DNA of 64,000 bases. Source: Heterohyrax brucei. Lineage: Eukaryota; Chordata; Mammalia; Hyracoidea; Procaviidae. Positions 46,319 to 57,697 of this stretch are shown here, in pieces (the stretch's first letter is position 1; every line of letters begins with the position of its first letter). Under the pieces are notes generated by a model. The model searched no databases, was not told the origin of the DNA, and was given only the letters and a program-made list of their open reading frames with translations. Both the position numbers and the translations under genes were made by a program. Location of the stretch: the NCBI GenBank assembly GCA_028571685.1, contig CM053140.1, positions 223,343,323-223,407,322 of the forward strand. Direction: 5' to 3'.

Positions 46319-47899
46319 GGGGCAGAGTCAAGATGGCGGACTAAACACGTGTCTTCCTAAATGCCTCTGGAAACTAAGACTTGAAATGATAGTTAAACAG
46401 AGCCTTCTGGACACCTAGTGAGCCCTGGGATGTGGCATAGGGCTCTCAATTTGGACTTCATACCACTGAATGCAAAACCTCCTCTTTTTCACTGACCCCA
46501 CTCTTGGTGAGCACAGGCTTACACAGACCGAAGGTAACTCACCATTTCGATTTTTTTTCCTCTGTCTTGGCTGGCAGGCAGAACTGGAACTTGACTAGCT
46601 ACTGGTCTGAGATGCACTGCTAGTGGGACTGGCAAGCCTAATTGCCAGCTTCTGAGAGACTGGCTTTGGACTCTATACAACTTGGCTCCTCTGGCCTATC
46701 AGAAAAAGGAGAAACCCAGGCAGAGACCCTGGCAGGACTTGACTCCAATGCTGGGAGGTGGCACCTGCTGGGGGGAGAGCGCTTTTCTAGCAGGGAGACA
46801 GTGTTTTGCACAGTGTCACCTGGTGCTGGAGCCCAGTAGTGGAGGCTGTGGACTCAGGGCATTTCAGCACTGTTGGCCTCTCTTACCGCTGGGAGCCTGG
46901 TCCCCGCTGGCTGGCAAGCTTACACAGGACGCCATCTTGTTTTGCTGGGAGATGGGGTCATCCATATGGAAGCCTCAGCTGGACCTAATTCCTGGGATGG
47001 AAGGCAGTTCCTACCCAGAAGAGACTGCTTTTCCAACAGAAAAGCAGAATTTTACACAGTATTGCCTACAGCAGGGTCCAACAGCACAGGCTAGCAGACC
47101 AGCAGCCTTTCTGTATTTTGAGCTACTTTATAACATCTGGTGTTCAATATAGAGGTGCTTACTTTGCCAGCTGGGAAGGGGGATGTTTACACCTGAAAAC
47201 CTGACTGACTTTGGAAGTTGCCAAATACTTTTTACTTCTTATCTTAAGACTGCCTAGAGAAACAACTGTGGTCTGTCTTCAAAGCATCTCTCCCAGCCTC
47301 TATTGATCCACATGAAGCCCAAAAAGCAGGAAACGTTGGAGAGGACAGTAACCCGGAAGTCACCAATGGCATCAGAAGGCCCCCCAAAGAAACCACCTCA
47401 GAACTTCCTAGATGAAGAAGCTTTACTGAAACTATCAGAAGGTGAATACAAAAGGATTATATATAGAGCCCTCCTAAACCTTATACAAAATGCAGCAGAG
47501 CAAAACAAAAAACTAAGCAAGCTGTTTGATCAGATGGAGCATCAGTACTCTAAAATCCAACAGACGAGAACAAAATCAAAGACATAGAAACTTCAATTCA
47601 AAACCAAGAAAACAGAATGGAACAAATGGAAAAGAGAATTTCTGATTTGGAAGACAAGGCCACTGACTCCAGCATCTATGAGGAGAAATCAGAAAAAAGA
47701 AACAAGAAAAATGAAGAAGCATGTGGGACTCTGTTAAGAAGAACAATCTACAATTCACTGTAGTTCCTGAACACGGTGAGACACCTGAGAACACAGACAG
47801 TACTATGGCTGAGCTGCTGACAGAAAACTTCCCAGAAATGATGAAAGGAGAGAATATAGATATCCAAGATACATATTGAACACCACTCAGTATAGATCT
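46319..47899 (+). mobile_element. L1 5' fragment (5' UTR and ORF1 N-terminal half) inserted in opposite orientation
   Basis: Starts exactly at an L1 5' end (GGGGCAGAGTCAAGATGGCGG) and stops inside ORF1 (ACTCAGTATAGATCT). It has no ORF2, 3' UTR or A-tail. It is flanked by CAGTAATGTTTTACT (46304-46318) and CAGTAATATTTTACT (47900-47914), a 15-bp direct repeat with one mismatch. Deleting the insert and one repeat restores continuous minus-strand ORF2. Normal L1 copies lose the 5' end, not the 3' end. Confidence 0.85.
47303..47880 (+). pseudogene. L1 ORF1p N-terminal part, truncated
   Basis: The frame at 47303-47587 reads 'MIHMKPKKQETLERTVTRK' then 'FLDEEALLKLSEGEYKRIIYRALLNLIQ', the ORF1p N-terminus leading into the coiled coil. 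After a frame break, 'QMEKRISDLEDKATDS' and the start of the RRM (NNLQFTVVPEHGETPENT) follow to 47880, where the element is cut off. The RNA-binding and C-terminal domains are missing. Confidence 0.75.
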
Positions 47900-48726
47900 C
47901 AGTAATATTTTACTTATCCAAGGCTTCTTCCCTTTCCATGTGTAGCTGGTAATTTGTCTCTCTATCTCATTGAAAAATGACACTGGAATTTGTATTGGGA
48001 TCCCATTGTATTTATAGGTTGCTTTGTGTAGAATGGACATTGTAATGATGTTAAGTTTTCAGACTTATGAGCAAAGTAGATTTCTCCACTTGTGTAAGTC
48101 TCTTTGGGTTTCTTGCAGTACAGTTTTATAATTTTCTTTGTATAAGTCTTTTAAATCTCTAGTTAGATTTATTCCTAGGTAATTTATCTTCTTGGGGGCT
48201 ATAGTAAATGGTAACAACTTGGTAATTTCCTCTTTGATGGTCTCTTTGGCAGTGTTAAGGAATCCCACTGAGTTATTTTTGTTTGTCATATATCCTGATA
48301 CTTTGTCAAACTCTTCTGTTAGTCCCAGTAGTTTTTTTGTGTGGATTCCTTAGGGTTTTCTGTGTATAAGATTATATCATCTTCAAACAGAGATACTTTT
48401 ACTCCCTCCCTACCAGTATGAATGCCCTTTATTTCTTTATCTTGTCTGACTGCTCTGGTTAGAACCTCCAGTACAATGCTGAATAAAAGTGGTGACAGTG
48501 GGCATCCTTGTCTGGTTCCTGTTCTCATGGGGACTATTTTCAGTCTTTCTCCATTTAAGATGATTTTGACTGTTGACTTTGCATAGGTGCCCCTTGTTAT
48601 ATTGTCGAATATTCCTTCTACTCCTATTTGGCTGAGAGACTTTAAGATCAATGGGTGGTGGACTTTGTCAAATGCCTGTTCTGTATTAATTGATAAAATC
48701 GAATGATTCTGATTTTTTTGTTTTAT

Positions 48727-48790
48727 TTAAAGCCAAGTGCCATCGAGTTGGGTCTGACTCATGGTGACCCTATGGGCCAGGATAGAACTG
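48727..48790 (-). repeat. AfroSINE 3'-tail fragment (minus strand)
   Basis: About 60 bp (TAAAGCCAAGTGCCATCGAG to GGGCCAGGATAGAACTG) of the SINE 3' end only, within L1 ORF2. Confidence 0.75.
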
Positions 48791-49980
48791 AATGTGGTTG
48801 ATTAAAAAATTGTACTTCTAATGTTGAACCATCCCTGCACCTCTGGTATGAATCCTGTTTGGTCATGGTAAATAATGTTCTTGGTATATTGTTGCATTCT
48901 ATTAGCTAGAATTTTGTTGAAGATTTTTGCATCTAAGTTCAGGAGAGAGACTGGACTGTAGGTTTTCGTTTTTGTGCCATCTTTACCCAGTTTGGGTATC
49001 AGGATTGTGCTAGTTTTATAGAAGGAATTTGGGAGCATTCCACTGTTTTCTATGCTGTGAAATACCATTAGTTAACAGTAGTGTTAACTCTTCTCTAAAA
49101 GTTTGATAGAATTCTACAGTGAAGTCATCTGTGCCAAGATTATTTTTGGTTGGGAGCTTTTTAATAATTTGTTTCAGTCTCTTCTCTTGTGATAGGTTTA
49201 TTAAGTTGTTCTACATCTTGTGGTGTTTGTTTTGTTAGGTAGTGTGTTTCTAGAAATTTTTACATTTCTTCTAGATTTTCAAATTTATCAGAGTACAATT
49301 TTTGATAGTATTTCATTATGATTCTTATAATTCCATTTGGGTCTGTTGTGGTATTTCCCTTTTCTATTTTTATTCAAGTTGTTTGCTTCTTTTCCTATTT
49401 TTCTTTTGTGATTTTGGCTGACAGTTTATCAATTTTGTTGACTTTCTAAAATAAAAAAAAAAGATAGTATTTGGTCCTGTTAACTTTTTCAATTGTTTTT
49501 GTATTCTCTAATACATTTAATTCTGCTCTAATTTTTGTTATCTGTTTTCTTCTGTTGCTTGAGAGGTTCTTTTGTTGCTGTCTTTCTACTTGTTCAAGTT
49601 GTAGGGTTAGTTTTTTGATTTGCACTTTTTTTTGGATAGTGCATTTATTGAGATAAATTAGCCTCTGAGCACTGCTTTTGCTGTGTCCTATAGGTTCTGG
49701 TAGAATGTGCCTTCATTCCCATTTGATTGCATGAATTTTTCTTATTCTGTCCTTCATTTCTTCCATAATTCAGAAGTTCTTGAACAAGGTATTTTTCAAT
49801 TTCTATTAGTTTAACTTTTTCATCTTGATTTTTCTGAAATTGACTTTTACTTTTATGTTGTTACAGTCTCAGAAAATGCTTTGCAATATCTCAATGCTTT
49901 CAATTTTATTAAGATTTGCTTTATGGCCTAATGTGTTTTGTATTCGGGAGAAAGTTTCATATGCGTTGGAAAAGAAGATA

Positions 49981-51305
49981 CAAGGTCTGACAATTAAGTT
50001 CACAAACTCATCCTAGAAAAAGTGCTACATACCTCGTTGCTGAACATCACTATTGTCACCTTCAAAGTACTTCCCTTGGCAAGCTATACACTGATGCCAG
50101 TGCCTAGCCCAACCTTCAAAGCAATTTTGGGACTCTTTTTCTGGAAAGGCCGTCAGAGCTGTCATCATATCACCCTTGATGTCTTGAATATCATCAAAAT
50201 ATCTTCCTTTAAATATTTGCTTTATCTTCAGGTAAAGAAAAAAGCCCTTGGGGACAAGATCAGGTGAGTAGGGAGAGTGTTCCAATACAGTTATTTGTTT
50301 ACTGGCTAAAAACTACCTGATAGACAATACTGTGTGCGCTTATGCATTATCATGATGCAAGAGCCATGAGTTATTGGAAAAAGTTCAGGTCATTTTTTTG
50401 TCTAACTTTTTCACATAGCCTTTAAAGCACTTCTGGGTAGTATACTTTGTTAATTGTTTGTCCAGTTGGTACAAATTCATAGTGAGCAATCCCTCTTATA
50501 TATATTAAAAAAAAAAATGTTAGCAGCATCATTTAGATTCTTGATTTGGACTGATGGAACTTTTTTGGTCATGGAAAGTTGGCGGACTTCCATTATGCTC
50601 TTTGATGCTTTGTTTCAGGATCATATTGGTACACCCATGTTTCATCACCAATGATGTCATGGCCCAAAGTATGGTCTTGCCTTCTCCAAAAGGTCTTGGC
50701 AAATTTTGACTCTCCTTTGCTTTTGTTCATTGGTGAGCTCCTATGGAACTATTTTTTGCCACACTTTTCTCATGCCAAGATTTTCAGTTAAGATTTTCCT
50801 AGCTGTCTCTCTGTTGATGTTTACTTAGTCTGCTATGCTTCTCACAGTCAGCAGATGATATGGTGCACAATTAGATGAATTTTTGCAATGTTTTCGTCAG
50901 TTCGCTCATTACTGGCCTCCCTGAGCTCTCTTCATCAGTGATGCTTTCTTTCCACTCAGAAAAGGTTTAATCCATTTGTACACTGCTGTTTTCTTCTTGG
51001 CATTATCCCTATAAACTTGAACTAACATGTCCCTGATTTCACTTCCACTCTTGCCAAGTTTAATAAGAAATTGAATGCTTGTTCATTGCTCTGATTCAAT
51101 CTCTGACATTCTCATGATAGCACACAAACACACATGACAGTAATAATGAATGCCACTCAGGAAGACACCACCATATGTTAACACAAACACAGCTGTGAGA
51201 CACTGACATACTAAGGTTATGAAACCTTCCTTGCAGAGTTGTTTGTACAGTGCTGCCAACATACATGCTCACTGGCAAGTTCACAAACTGAATTTTCAGA
51301 CCCCA
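49981..51305 (-). mobile_element. Full-length mariner DNA transposon (inactive)
   Basis: 1,325 bp flanked by TA (49979-49980 and 51306-51307) inside an L1. The terminal inverted repeats are imperfect: GGTCTGACAATTAAGTTCAC at left against the inverse of GTTCACAAACTGAATTTTCAG at right. The minus strand encodes remnants of mariner transposase with the expected catalytic blocks. These are GDETWVY (around 50630-50660), LLHHDNA (around 50350-50370) and YSPDLVPKGFFLY (around 50240-50270), fitting a D,D34D enzyme. Stops follow the second Asp and break other parts, so it is dead. It is the apparent relative of the three foldback elements. Confidence 0.85.
50025..50285 (-). pseudogene. Mariner transposase C-terminal fragment
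   Basis: The 86-codon frame starts 'MEHSPYSPDLVPKGFFLYLK', containing the third catalytic Asp of the mariner D,D34D triad. It ends 'WHQCIACQGKYFEGDNS', the usual C-terminal end of these transposases. Upstream parts of the gene (DNA-binding domain and first two catalytic Asp residues) lie at 50290-51110 in other frames with stops. Confidence 0.8.
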
Positions 51306-52555
51306 TATACTTGTCTGTTGGGTGGAGTATTCTCTATATGTCTGTGAGGTTGAGTTTGTTGTTTGTGGCATTTAGATCTTTTGTGTCTTTATTGAGCTTC
51401 TTTCTGGATGTTGTGTCCATTACCCAAAGTGATATGTTGAAGTCTGCTACTATTATTATGTAGTTGTCTATCTCCCTTTTCGTTGCTGTTAGAGTTTGTT
51501 TTGATGTATTTAGTTTGTTGTTAGGTGAATAAACATTCAGTATGGTTATGTCCCCCTGATGTATTAACCCTTTAGGCTTTATATAGTGACCTTCCTTGTC
51601 CACTGTGTTGGATTTTGCTTTAAAGTCTATTTTGTCTAAAATTAATAGTGCCACTGCTGCTCTCTTTTAGATGTTGTTAGTTTGGTATATATTTTTCCAT
51701 CCTTTGAGTTTCAGTTTTTTCAGTTCCAGTGTGTCTCTTGTAAGGAGAATATAGATGGTTCATCCTTTTTTATTCACTCTTCTTTGTCTGTTTATTGGTA
51801 CATTTAACCCACTTACGTTCAATGTAATTATTGATAGGCATGAATTTATTGCTCTTATTTTTGTGCCTTTTTTGGTATGTTGATGACAGTTTCTTTGTTC
51901 CACTCAAATTTTTGTGCTGAGTCATTTTTCTTTATTGGTTTCCATTTTGTTGTTAGTTTTATATCTGTTGAGACTTCTTGATTTTCTTTCTTATTTTAAT
52001 GTGTGGGATTATTTATGTCCTTGTGGTTACCTTGATATTTACCAGTAATGTTCTCACTTTAAACCACTCTTTAAATTCTTTGTGTTGTATTGACTTCCTC
52101 TCCATCTAACAGATCTACGAATACATTAATTTGTCCCTCTCTTGGTCTAATGTCATCATTAACATACTGAGATCTCTCCCTATTTTTAGTGGGTTTTTTT
52201 GGTTTATTTTCATGGATTCCCTATGCATGTTGTTATTTGGATGCTCTGTCCTGCATTGTATCATTGAGTATATACATGATGTTATTGATTTTGTAATTGA
52301 AGAATTCCTTCAGTTCTTGTAATTTTGTTTTTGCAAATTCTCAAAACTTCTGTTTATCTGGGAATGGCATAATATCATCATCATATTTGAGGCAGAATTT
52401 TGTAGGATATGTATTTCTTGGTTGGCAGTTTTTTTCCTTCAAGGCTTTGTATATGTCATCCCATTGACTTCTTGCCAGCATGGTTTCTGCTGAGTAATCT
52501 GAGCTCAGTCGTAATGACTCTCCTTTGTATATTATTTTCTTGTTTAAGTCTAGCT

Positions 52556-52612
52556 AAAGCCAAGTGCTGTTGAGTTGCCTTTAAAAACTTCTCCACGGCA
52601 CTTGGCTTGGCT
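52556..52612. repeat. AfroSINE 3' tails in inverted arrangement
   Basis: AAGCCAAGTGCTGTTGAG at left and CCACGGCACTTGGCTTGGC at right are inverted copies of the SINE 3' end around a 24-bp spacer. It sits in L1 sequence and is a small palindrome rather than a complete SINE. Confidence 0.7.
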
Positions 52613-52639
52613 ATCTTTAGTTTGGTAAGTTTGATTATA

Positions 52640-53170
52640 ACATGTCTCAGTGTCATTATTTTGTGATCTACATTGTGTGGAGTTCAATGAGAATCTTGGA
52701 TAGATGTCCTCTCATCTTTTGTGATATCAGAGAAGATTTCTGTCAACATATCTTCAACACTCCCCATTGTGGTTCTACAATTTGTAAATTATTCCTATTG
52801 ATAGTGTCCCTGATAACTTTTAGTGATTCTTCATTTTTTAAAATTCTTTTGTCTGTTTTTTTTCTCATACGTGCTGGTGTCAGTTGCTTTCTCTTCCTTT
52901 GCACTAGTTTTGCATTTCATTGCCTCAATTTTGCTCATTTGACTTTCTACTGAATTTTGTAATTCTGTAATTTTATTGTTAATCTGCTGAATTTCAGATT
53001 GTTTCTCAAGTATTCTTTGCAGCCTATTTACTTTTTCATTACACTCTGCTGCACTTTGCCTAATCTCCTTCCTGATGTTTTGAAGAATACTAAACATTTC
53101 TCTTCTGTATTCTGCATCCGATAATCACAGGAATTCTTCTTCATTTGGTAAATTTTTTTGATTCTTTGTT
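52640..53170 (-). pseudogene. L1 ORF1 remnant (minus strand)
   Basis: The frame at 52831-53097 reads 'MFSILQNIRKEIRQSAAECNEKVNRLQRILEKQSEIQQINNK' then 'TELQNSVESQMSKIEAMKCK', a clear ORF1p coiled coil. The following RRM region (52640-52830) is broken by stops. Confidence 0.75.
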
Positions 53171-54032
53171 TTGGGAATTTTCTGAAGCTATGGTAGTGTG
53201 TTTCTTTAAACTGATTTTTGTTTCTGAGCTATCATAAAGTTGATGTAATTTATTTCCTTGGTTACTGTGTTCTAACACACATACAAACATATTTAGTTTA
53301 TTTTTTGAGTGTCCAAATGTTCTGGTAGTTTGAGCTACACTGATTATTGCAACCTTAAAAATTCCAGTGTCCTGTCAATGGATGGTTAGAGCTGTGAGCA
53401 CACTAAGAAAAGCAGGCAGAGTTGCCAGTTCAGGGAAGCCAGCAGAACTTTTTTTCCTTCCCTTCCTTTGTTTCCTTCTCCAAGTCCAAGAGAATAGCTC
53501 AGATCATTTGCATAAGATATTCCATTTCCAGCCCACATAATTCATCAGAGTTTAGTGCCCAGGGAAGAGCAGAGAAAAGAGGGGGGAGTGCTGTGGAAAA
53601 GGAGGAAATCAGAGTGTAGAAAATATTTTGCATCCACAACAGTTCACAAGCACTTAGCTTATGATGCTCAGGTGAAAGTCCTCTGTTGTTCTATATGTGT
53701 GGCCAGTTCAAAGCCTAGCTTTCCCACTGAGAAAGATGCATTACATTCACGGCACTGCTGCCCTGCTTGCTTACCTGCCACCATGCTGCAGCTCTTCTTG
53801 GGTGGCTGAAACAGGTCCTTCTGCAGGGTGTGGTTTTAAATCTAGCCAAAACAGTTGCTTCTGGGCTTGCTGTCTCCTCCCTGTCACCCAGTGCTGTCTC
53901 TCAGCTTTGCACCTGATATTCAGGGCTCCCAAATGTCCTGTATAATCTATGCAGGTTTTTCTTTTCTCGCTGTTTATTGTTAAAGGGATCAGAAAATACC
54001 TGTGGCTATTCTACCATCCTGGCCCTGCTGCC

Positions 54033-55350
54033 TATGATAAATATTTTTAAACATTTCAAGGAAATAAAGCAGGGCATATTAGGCACAAAGCTCAAACAAG
54101 AATAGTTATTCAAAAGAATCAAGTAGAAACCTTAGAAATGAAATTTACATCCATTAAACTTACATAAATAAAAAAAGAACACTTCATTTTAAGAGTAAAT
54201 AGTCAAATTGTTACAGATGTATTCAAAATTAGCACATAGTGATCTGAGAGGTTTTTTTGGTAATATAACTACTAAATAGAACTTATAAATGTTTTCTTTG
54301 TGAACTTGTCATGCTTGAAATTTGTGAGTATTTCATGCACATTCAAGAAGATACATTGTCTATTATTCTAGTATGGGAAAATCAAACCCATTGCCATCAA
54401 GTAGATTCTGAGTCATAGAAAACATATAGGACAGGGCTGAACTGCCCCATTTGGTTTCTCTACACTGTCATCTTTAAGAAAGCAGATTGCCATGCCTTTC
54501 TCGTGTGGATCAGCTAGTGAATTCAAACTACTAATTTTCCGGTTAGCAAGAAAGAGTTTTAACCACTGTACCACCAAGGCTCCATCTGATAGTGCAAGGT
54601 TTGATATATATCTATAAGAACTATTTTTTGATATGTAATTTTGGTCTTCCGTCTCCATTCTTATTTTTTATTCTTTCTCATGTACTAAGAGTGATGTATT
54701 GATCTATTATAATTAGTGTGTTTCTACTATCATAAAGGTGTGTGCTTTGTTATTTGGTGCAAAAATATTTATAAGTTTAGCATTTTCACTGTGAATTGTG
54801 GCCAGCCTTAAGAAGTATTTTTCTGTACATAATGCCATCAGATGTACTTCAAAATAACAAAACAAGTAGAATTGTATCATTTACACAACTTGTTTTATTC
54901 AAGTTCAAAAATAGGGCACCCTTTTTGGAAGACCCTTTACACACGTACATGATAGAATGCTTTTCAGGGACTAAAAAGCAGGAACTAGAGCTAGAGCATA
55001 GGTTTCTATACTTGCTGTGTTAGTATTCTTTAACTTTCAACAATTTTATTTAAAAGCTAAGAGTATTCGCTCGTTTTTAAAAGTGATAATTTTAGCACTT
55101 GTCTCATGAGTTTATTGAGAGAATTAAATATATAAACATATAAAAGTGCTTAGAATAGTACCAGGCACATAGAAAGTGTTCTATGAATCCTCACACTACA
55201 ACTTAAAAACACAACCAAAACATAATTTTAATTGAAAAAGTGGGATGCAAATTACTGTTTATGTAAATTAAAATACTTATGAATAATTACTATATACTGT
55301 TTATGAATCCATATGTATATAAAGGTTTTAGAAATAATTTGGAAGACTAC
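54033..55350. other. Unique sequence with one SINE
   Basis: AT-rich non-coding sequence. The only repeat that I recognise is the SINE at 54377-54583. Confidence 0.5.
54377..54583 (-). repeat. AfroSINE-type SINE, long subtype (minus strand)
   Basis: Left ATCAAACCCATTGCCATC (inverted tail); middle AAGAAAGCAGATTGCCATGCC (the long-subtype segment); right AACCACTGTACCACCAAGGC (inverted head). Near full length. Confidence 0.8.
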
Positions 55351-55905
55351 TGTAATGGATTGAATTGTGTTCTCCAAAATATGGGTCAACTTGGTTACAC
55401 CATCATTCCCAATATTGTTTGGTTATCTTCCATTTTGTGACTGTAATTTTCCTATGTATTGTAAGTCCTAGTCTCTGTCTGTGGTTAGTGAGGCAGGATT
55501 AAATTGTGTTAAAGTGGATTAGGGTAGGATCATTACCAAGGTCACACCTCTGATTCAACATAAAGGGAATTTTCCTGGGATGTGGCCTGTACCACCTTTT
55601 ATCTTACAAAGAGATAAAAAGGAAGGGAAGCAAGCAGAGAGTGGGAAACCTCATACCAGCAAGAAAGCAGCAGCAAAAGAAAAATAACTCCTTTGGACCC
55701 AAGGTTCCTGCATAAAGAAGCTCCTACTCCAGGGAAATATTGATGCCAAAGACTTTCCCCCAGAACCAGCAGAGAAAGCCTTCCCCTGTAGACAACACCC
55801 TGAATTTGGACTTCTAGCATACTAGATGCTAAGAAAATAAATTTCTTTTTGTTAAAGACATCCACTGTGGTAATTCTGCTATGCTAGCTGTAGATGATTA
55901 AGACA
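55351..55905 (+). repeat. MaLR-like LTR (plus strand)
   Basis: Starts TGTAATGGATTGAATTGTG and ends GATGATTAAGACA, with GAGATAAAAAGGAAGG near 55610 and an AATAAA signal near 55837. A short SINE tail fragment (AAGCCAAGCCAGCCAAGTGCC) follows at about 55908-55945. Confidence 0.85.
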
Positions 55906-55945
55906 ACTAAGCCAAGCCAGCCAAGTGCCATCAAATCAGATCCAA

Positions 55946-57211
55946 AATCTTGATATGGGCTGTCTTTGCTGAAAGTTGGAAAAGAATGGAAAGGGTCATG
56001 TTAAAGGACCTTAGTTTTATCTGTCATAATTTTATTTCCATAAAGGAAAAATTTTTTAAATGGCTGGAGGCAAATATCATAACCTGTTAACAGTGTATAC
56101 TTCTGGGTGGTAGAAATATAAGTGTTTCTTATGACATCTTTGAACTTGGATGTGTTTTTTTTAAATTGTCAGAAAGAAAGAAATCAAGCAACAAATAAGG
56201 TAAAGGCTTTGCTTCCTTTTGTGCTGTGTGTCCGTAACTGGCCTTAGAGTGATACTGCAACAGTAAGGAAGCACGAATGGTGGGCTATTCACTGAAGTAC
56301 ACACAGTCCCAAAGTCTCTCCCTGTGGGTATGCAGTCACTGGTAAAATATCTCTCAATTAAATGTGTTGCCAAAAATGGTTAAAATGAAGATGTTCATAC
56401 ATGATTTGCAATGGTTAAAGCACTCATTTGGCAGTTAGACCCCTCCAGCTGCTCCACAGGAGATATATGTAATAATCTGCTTCCTTAAAGATTACAGACT
56501 TGAAAACCCTACGAGGCAGTTCTACTCTGGCCTATAAGGTTGCTATAGGGTCGCTATGACTTAGAATCAACTTGATGGCAATTTGGTATACATGATGCAC
56601 TTGAAAAAATAAAGAAGTTGAGGAGATCTGGGGTAGACTGGAGGATCTACAGTTTCATTTGATGAAAATTTTCAGTTTCTCCCTGTTTCCAGCCCTTAGC
56701 TAACTTCTTCCCTCTGCAAAGTTATCTAGCACTCCGTGGGGTGTCACTTGAATTCCTTCATTAGTAACCATTCCTAACCACATGCTTTAATCTTTCATTT
56801 CACTGAATTAGATGGTCTGTGTCCCGTTCTCCTCATTATAATAGCCTTATATGTTTACACACATTGGCTAGCATTTTAAAAGGTGCTCAGGAGGAAGAGG
56901 AGATAAAATATAGTTCAATAGATTTTTGAAAAAAAATATTATACAAGTATGCATGTTCTCTGGCTCTCATATACTTTTGAGGTTTTATTTATTTATTTTA
57001 AAGTATCATATTTAGTATGTTATTTTGTTGAATGTTGCACTGTAGTTCTAGTTCATCTTTCAGTATGATTGAGATAAATTTTATTCTTCTTGGAGCTGGG
57101 ACAGTCAGAAATCAGCTTCTACTATCAGTCATGGCCCAAACAGCATTCTCCACTGCACTGTGTCATCTGGGGTTTTCCATGTTATTCTCTCCCAAGCTGT
57201 GTTGGGCAATG
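55946..57211. other. Unique sequence with one SINE
   Basis: Non-coding sequence apart from the SINE at 56406-56587. A (TTTA)n run lies near 56985-56998. Short open frames have no recognisable homology. Confidence 0.5.
56406..56587 (+). repeat. AfroSINE-type SINE, long subtype (plus strand)
   Basis: Head GCAATGGTTAAAGCACTC, long-subtype middle (ATCTGCTTCCTTAAAG), tail AGAATCAACTTGATGGC. Flanked by a perfect 9-bp duplication ATACATGAT (56397-56405 and 56588-56596). Confidence 0.9.
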
Positions 57212-57697
57212 TGATGGTTAAGGTTGTGTGTCACCTTGTCTGGGCCATGATTCTCAGTTGTTTGTCACTGACAATGTAATTTGGCAGTTATTGTCACTAC
57301 CATGATGAGATCTGATATAATGTAATCACCTCCTTGATGAAATCTCCTGTGAACAGTCAGTTGAAAGGGTATTTCCTTGGGGATGTGGTCTGCATCTTCG
57401 ATACATGGACTTCTGACAAAGATTACTGGCTTTTTTTCTGCTCTGTTTCTTGTACTCAGTTAATCATAATCTGTCCTAAAATTTTGGGTATTTAAGCCAG
57501 GAGCTTGCCATCTGAGCTACCTAACTGGGGTTCATGAGTCAGGAGAAGGCTCCTGCCTAACACAAACTAGGGACTTTCCAGATTCTACCACTGTGGGAAC
57601 CATTACCTTGATTTCTCTCTTTTTCTCTCTGTATGCATATGTAACACATCTACACCATTCACTAGTTTTGCTTCTCTAGAGAACCCAGCCTAAGACA
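57212..57697 (+). repeat. ERVL/MaLR-type LTR of a second family
   Basis: Starts TGATGGTTAAGGTTGTGTG and ends CCAGCCTAAGACA (TG...CA). It contains GTTGAAAGGGTATTTCCTTG and CTTCTCTAGAGAACCCAG near the end. It differs throughout from the TGTCATGG family. The subfamily assignment is uncertain. Confidence 0.65.

Larger units (their letters stand above)
45150..51900 (-). pseudogene. L1 ORF2 remnant (minus strand)
   Basis: Endonuclease segment at 51334-51654 ('IIIVADFNISLWVMDTTSRKKLNKDTKDLNATN'). Reverse transcriptase at 48802-49068 ('[21 protein letters not shown]', '[16 protein letters not shown]') and 48319-48651 ('RTGTRQGCPLSPLLFSIVLEVL'). The catalytic motif is FEDD (48376-48387) instead of FADD. 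Thumb region at 48065-48289 and C-terminal region at 45847-46203. Frames are broken by stops and by the two large insertions. Confidence 0.8.
44386..54032 (-). mobile_element. Near full-length L1 (minus strand), split by an opposite L1 and a mariner
   Basis: Read on the minus strand: 5' end near 54032 (GGCAGCAGGGCCAGGATGG), 5' UTR to about 53200, ORF1 about 53170-52640, ORF2 from about 51900 to 45150, 3' UTR to about 44386. Insertions are a SINE tail (52556-52612), a mariner (49981-51305), a SINE tail (48727-48790) and an L1 5' fragment (46319-47899). Subtracting these leaves about 6.6 kb, close to a full L1. Confidence 0.85.

Noticed and set aside
46642-47152. Several overlapping plus-strand frames up to 156 codons
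   Set aside because: They lie in the GC-richer 5' UTR of an L1 fragment; overlapping frames in three phases indicate composition, not coding.
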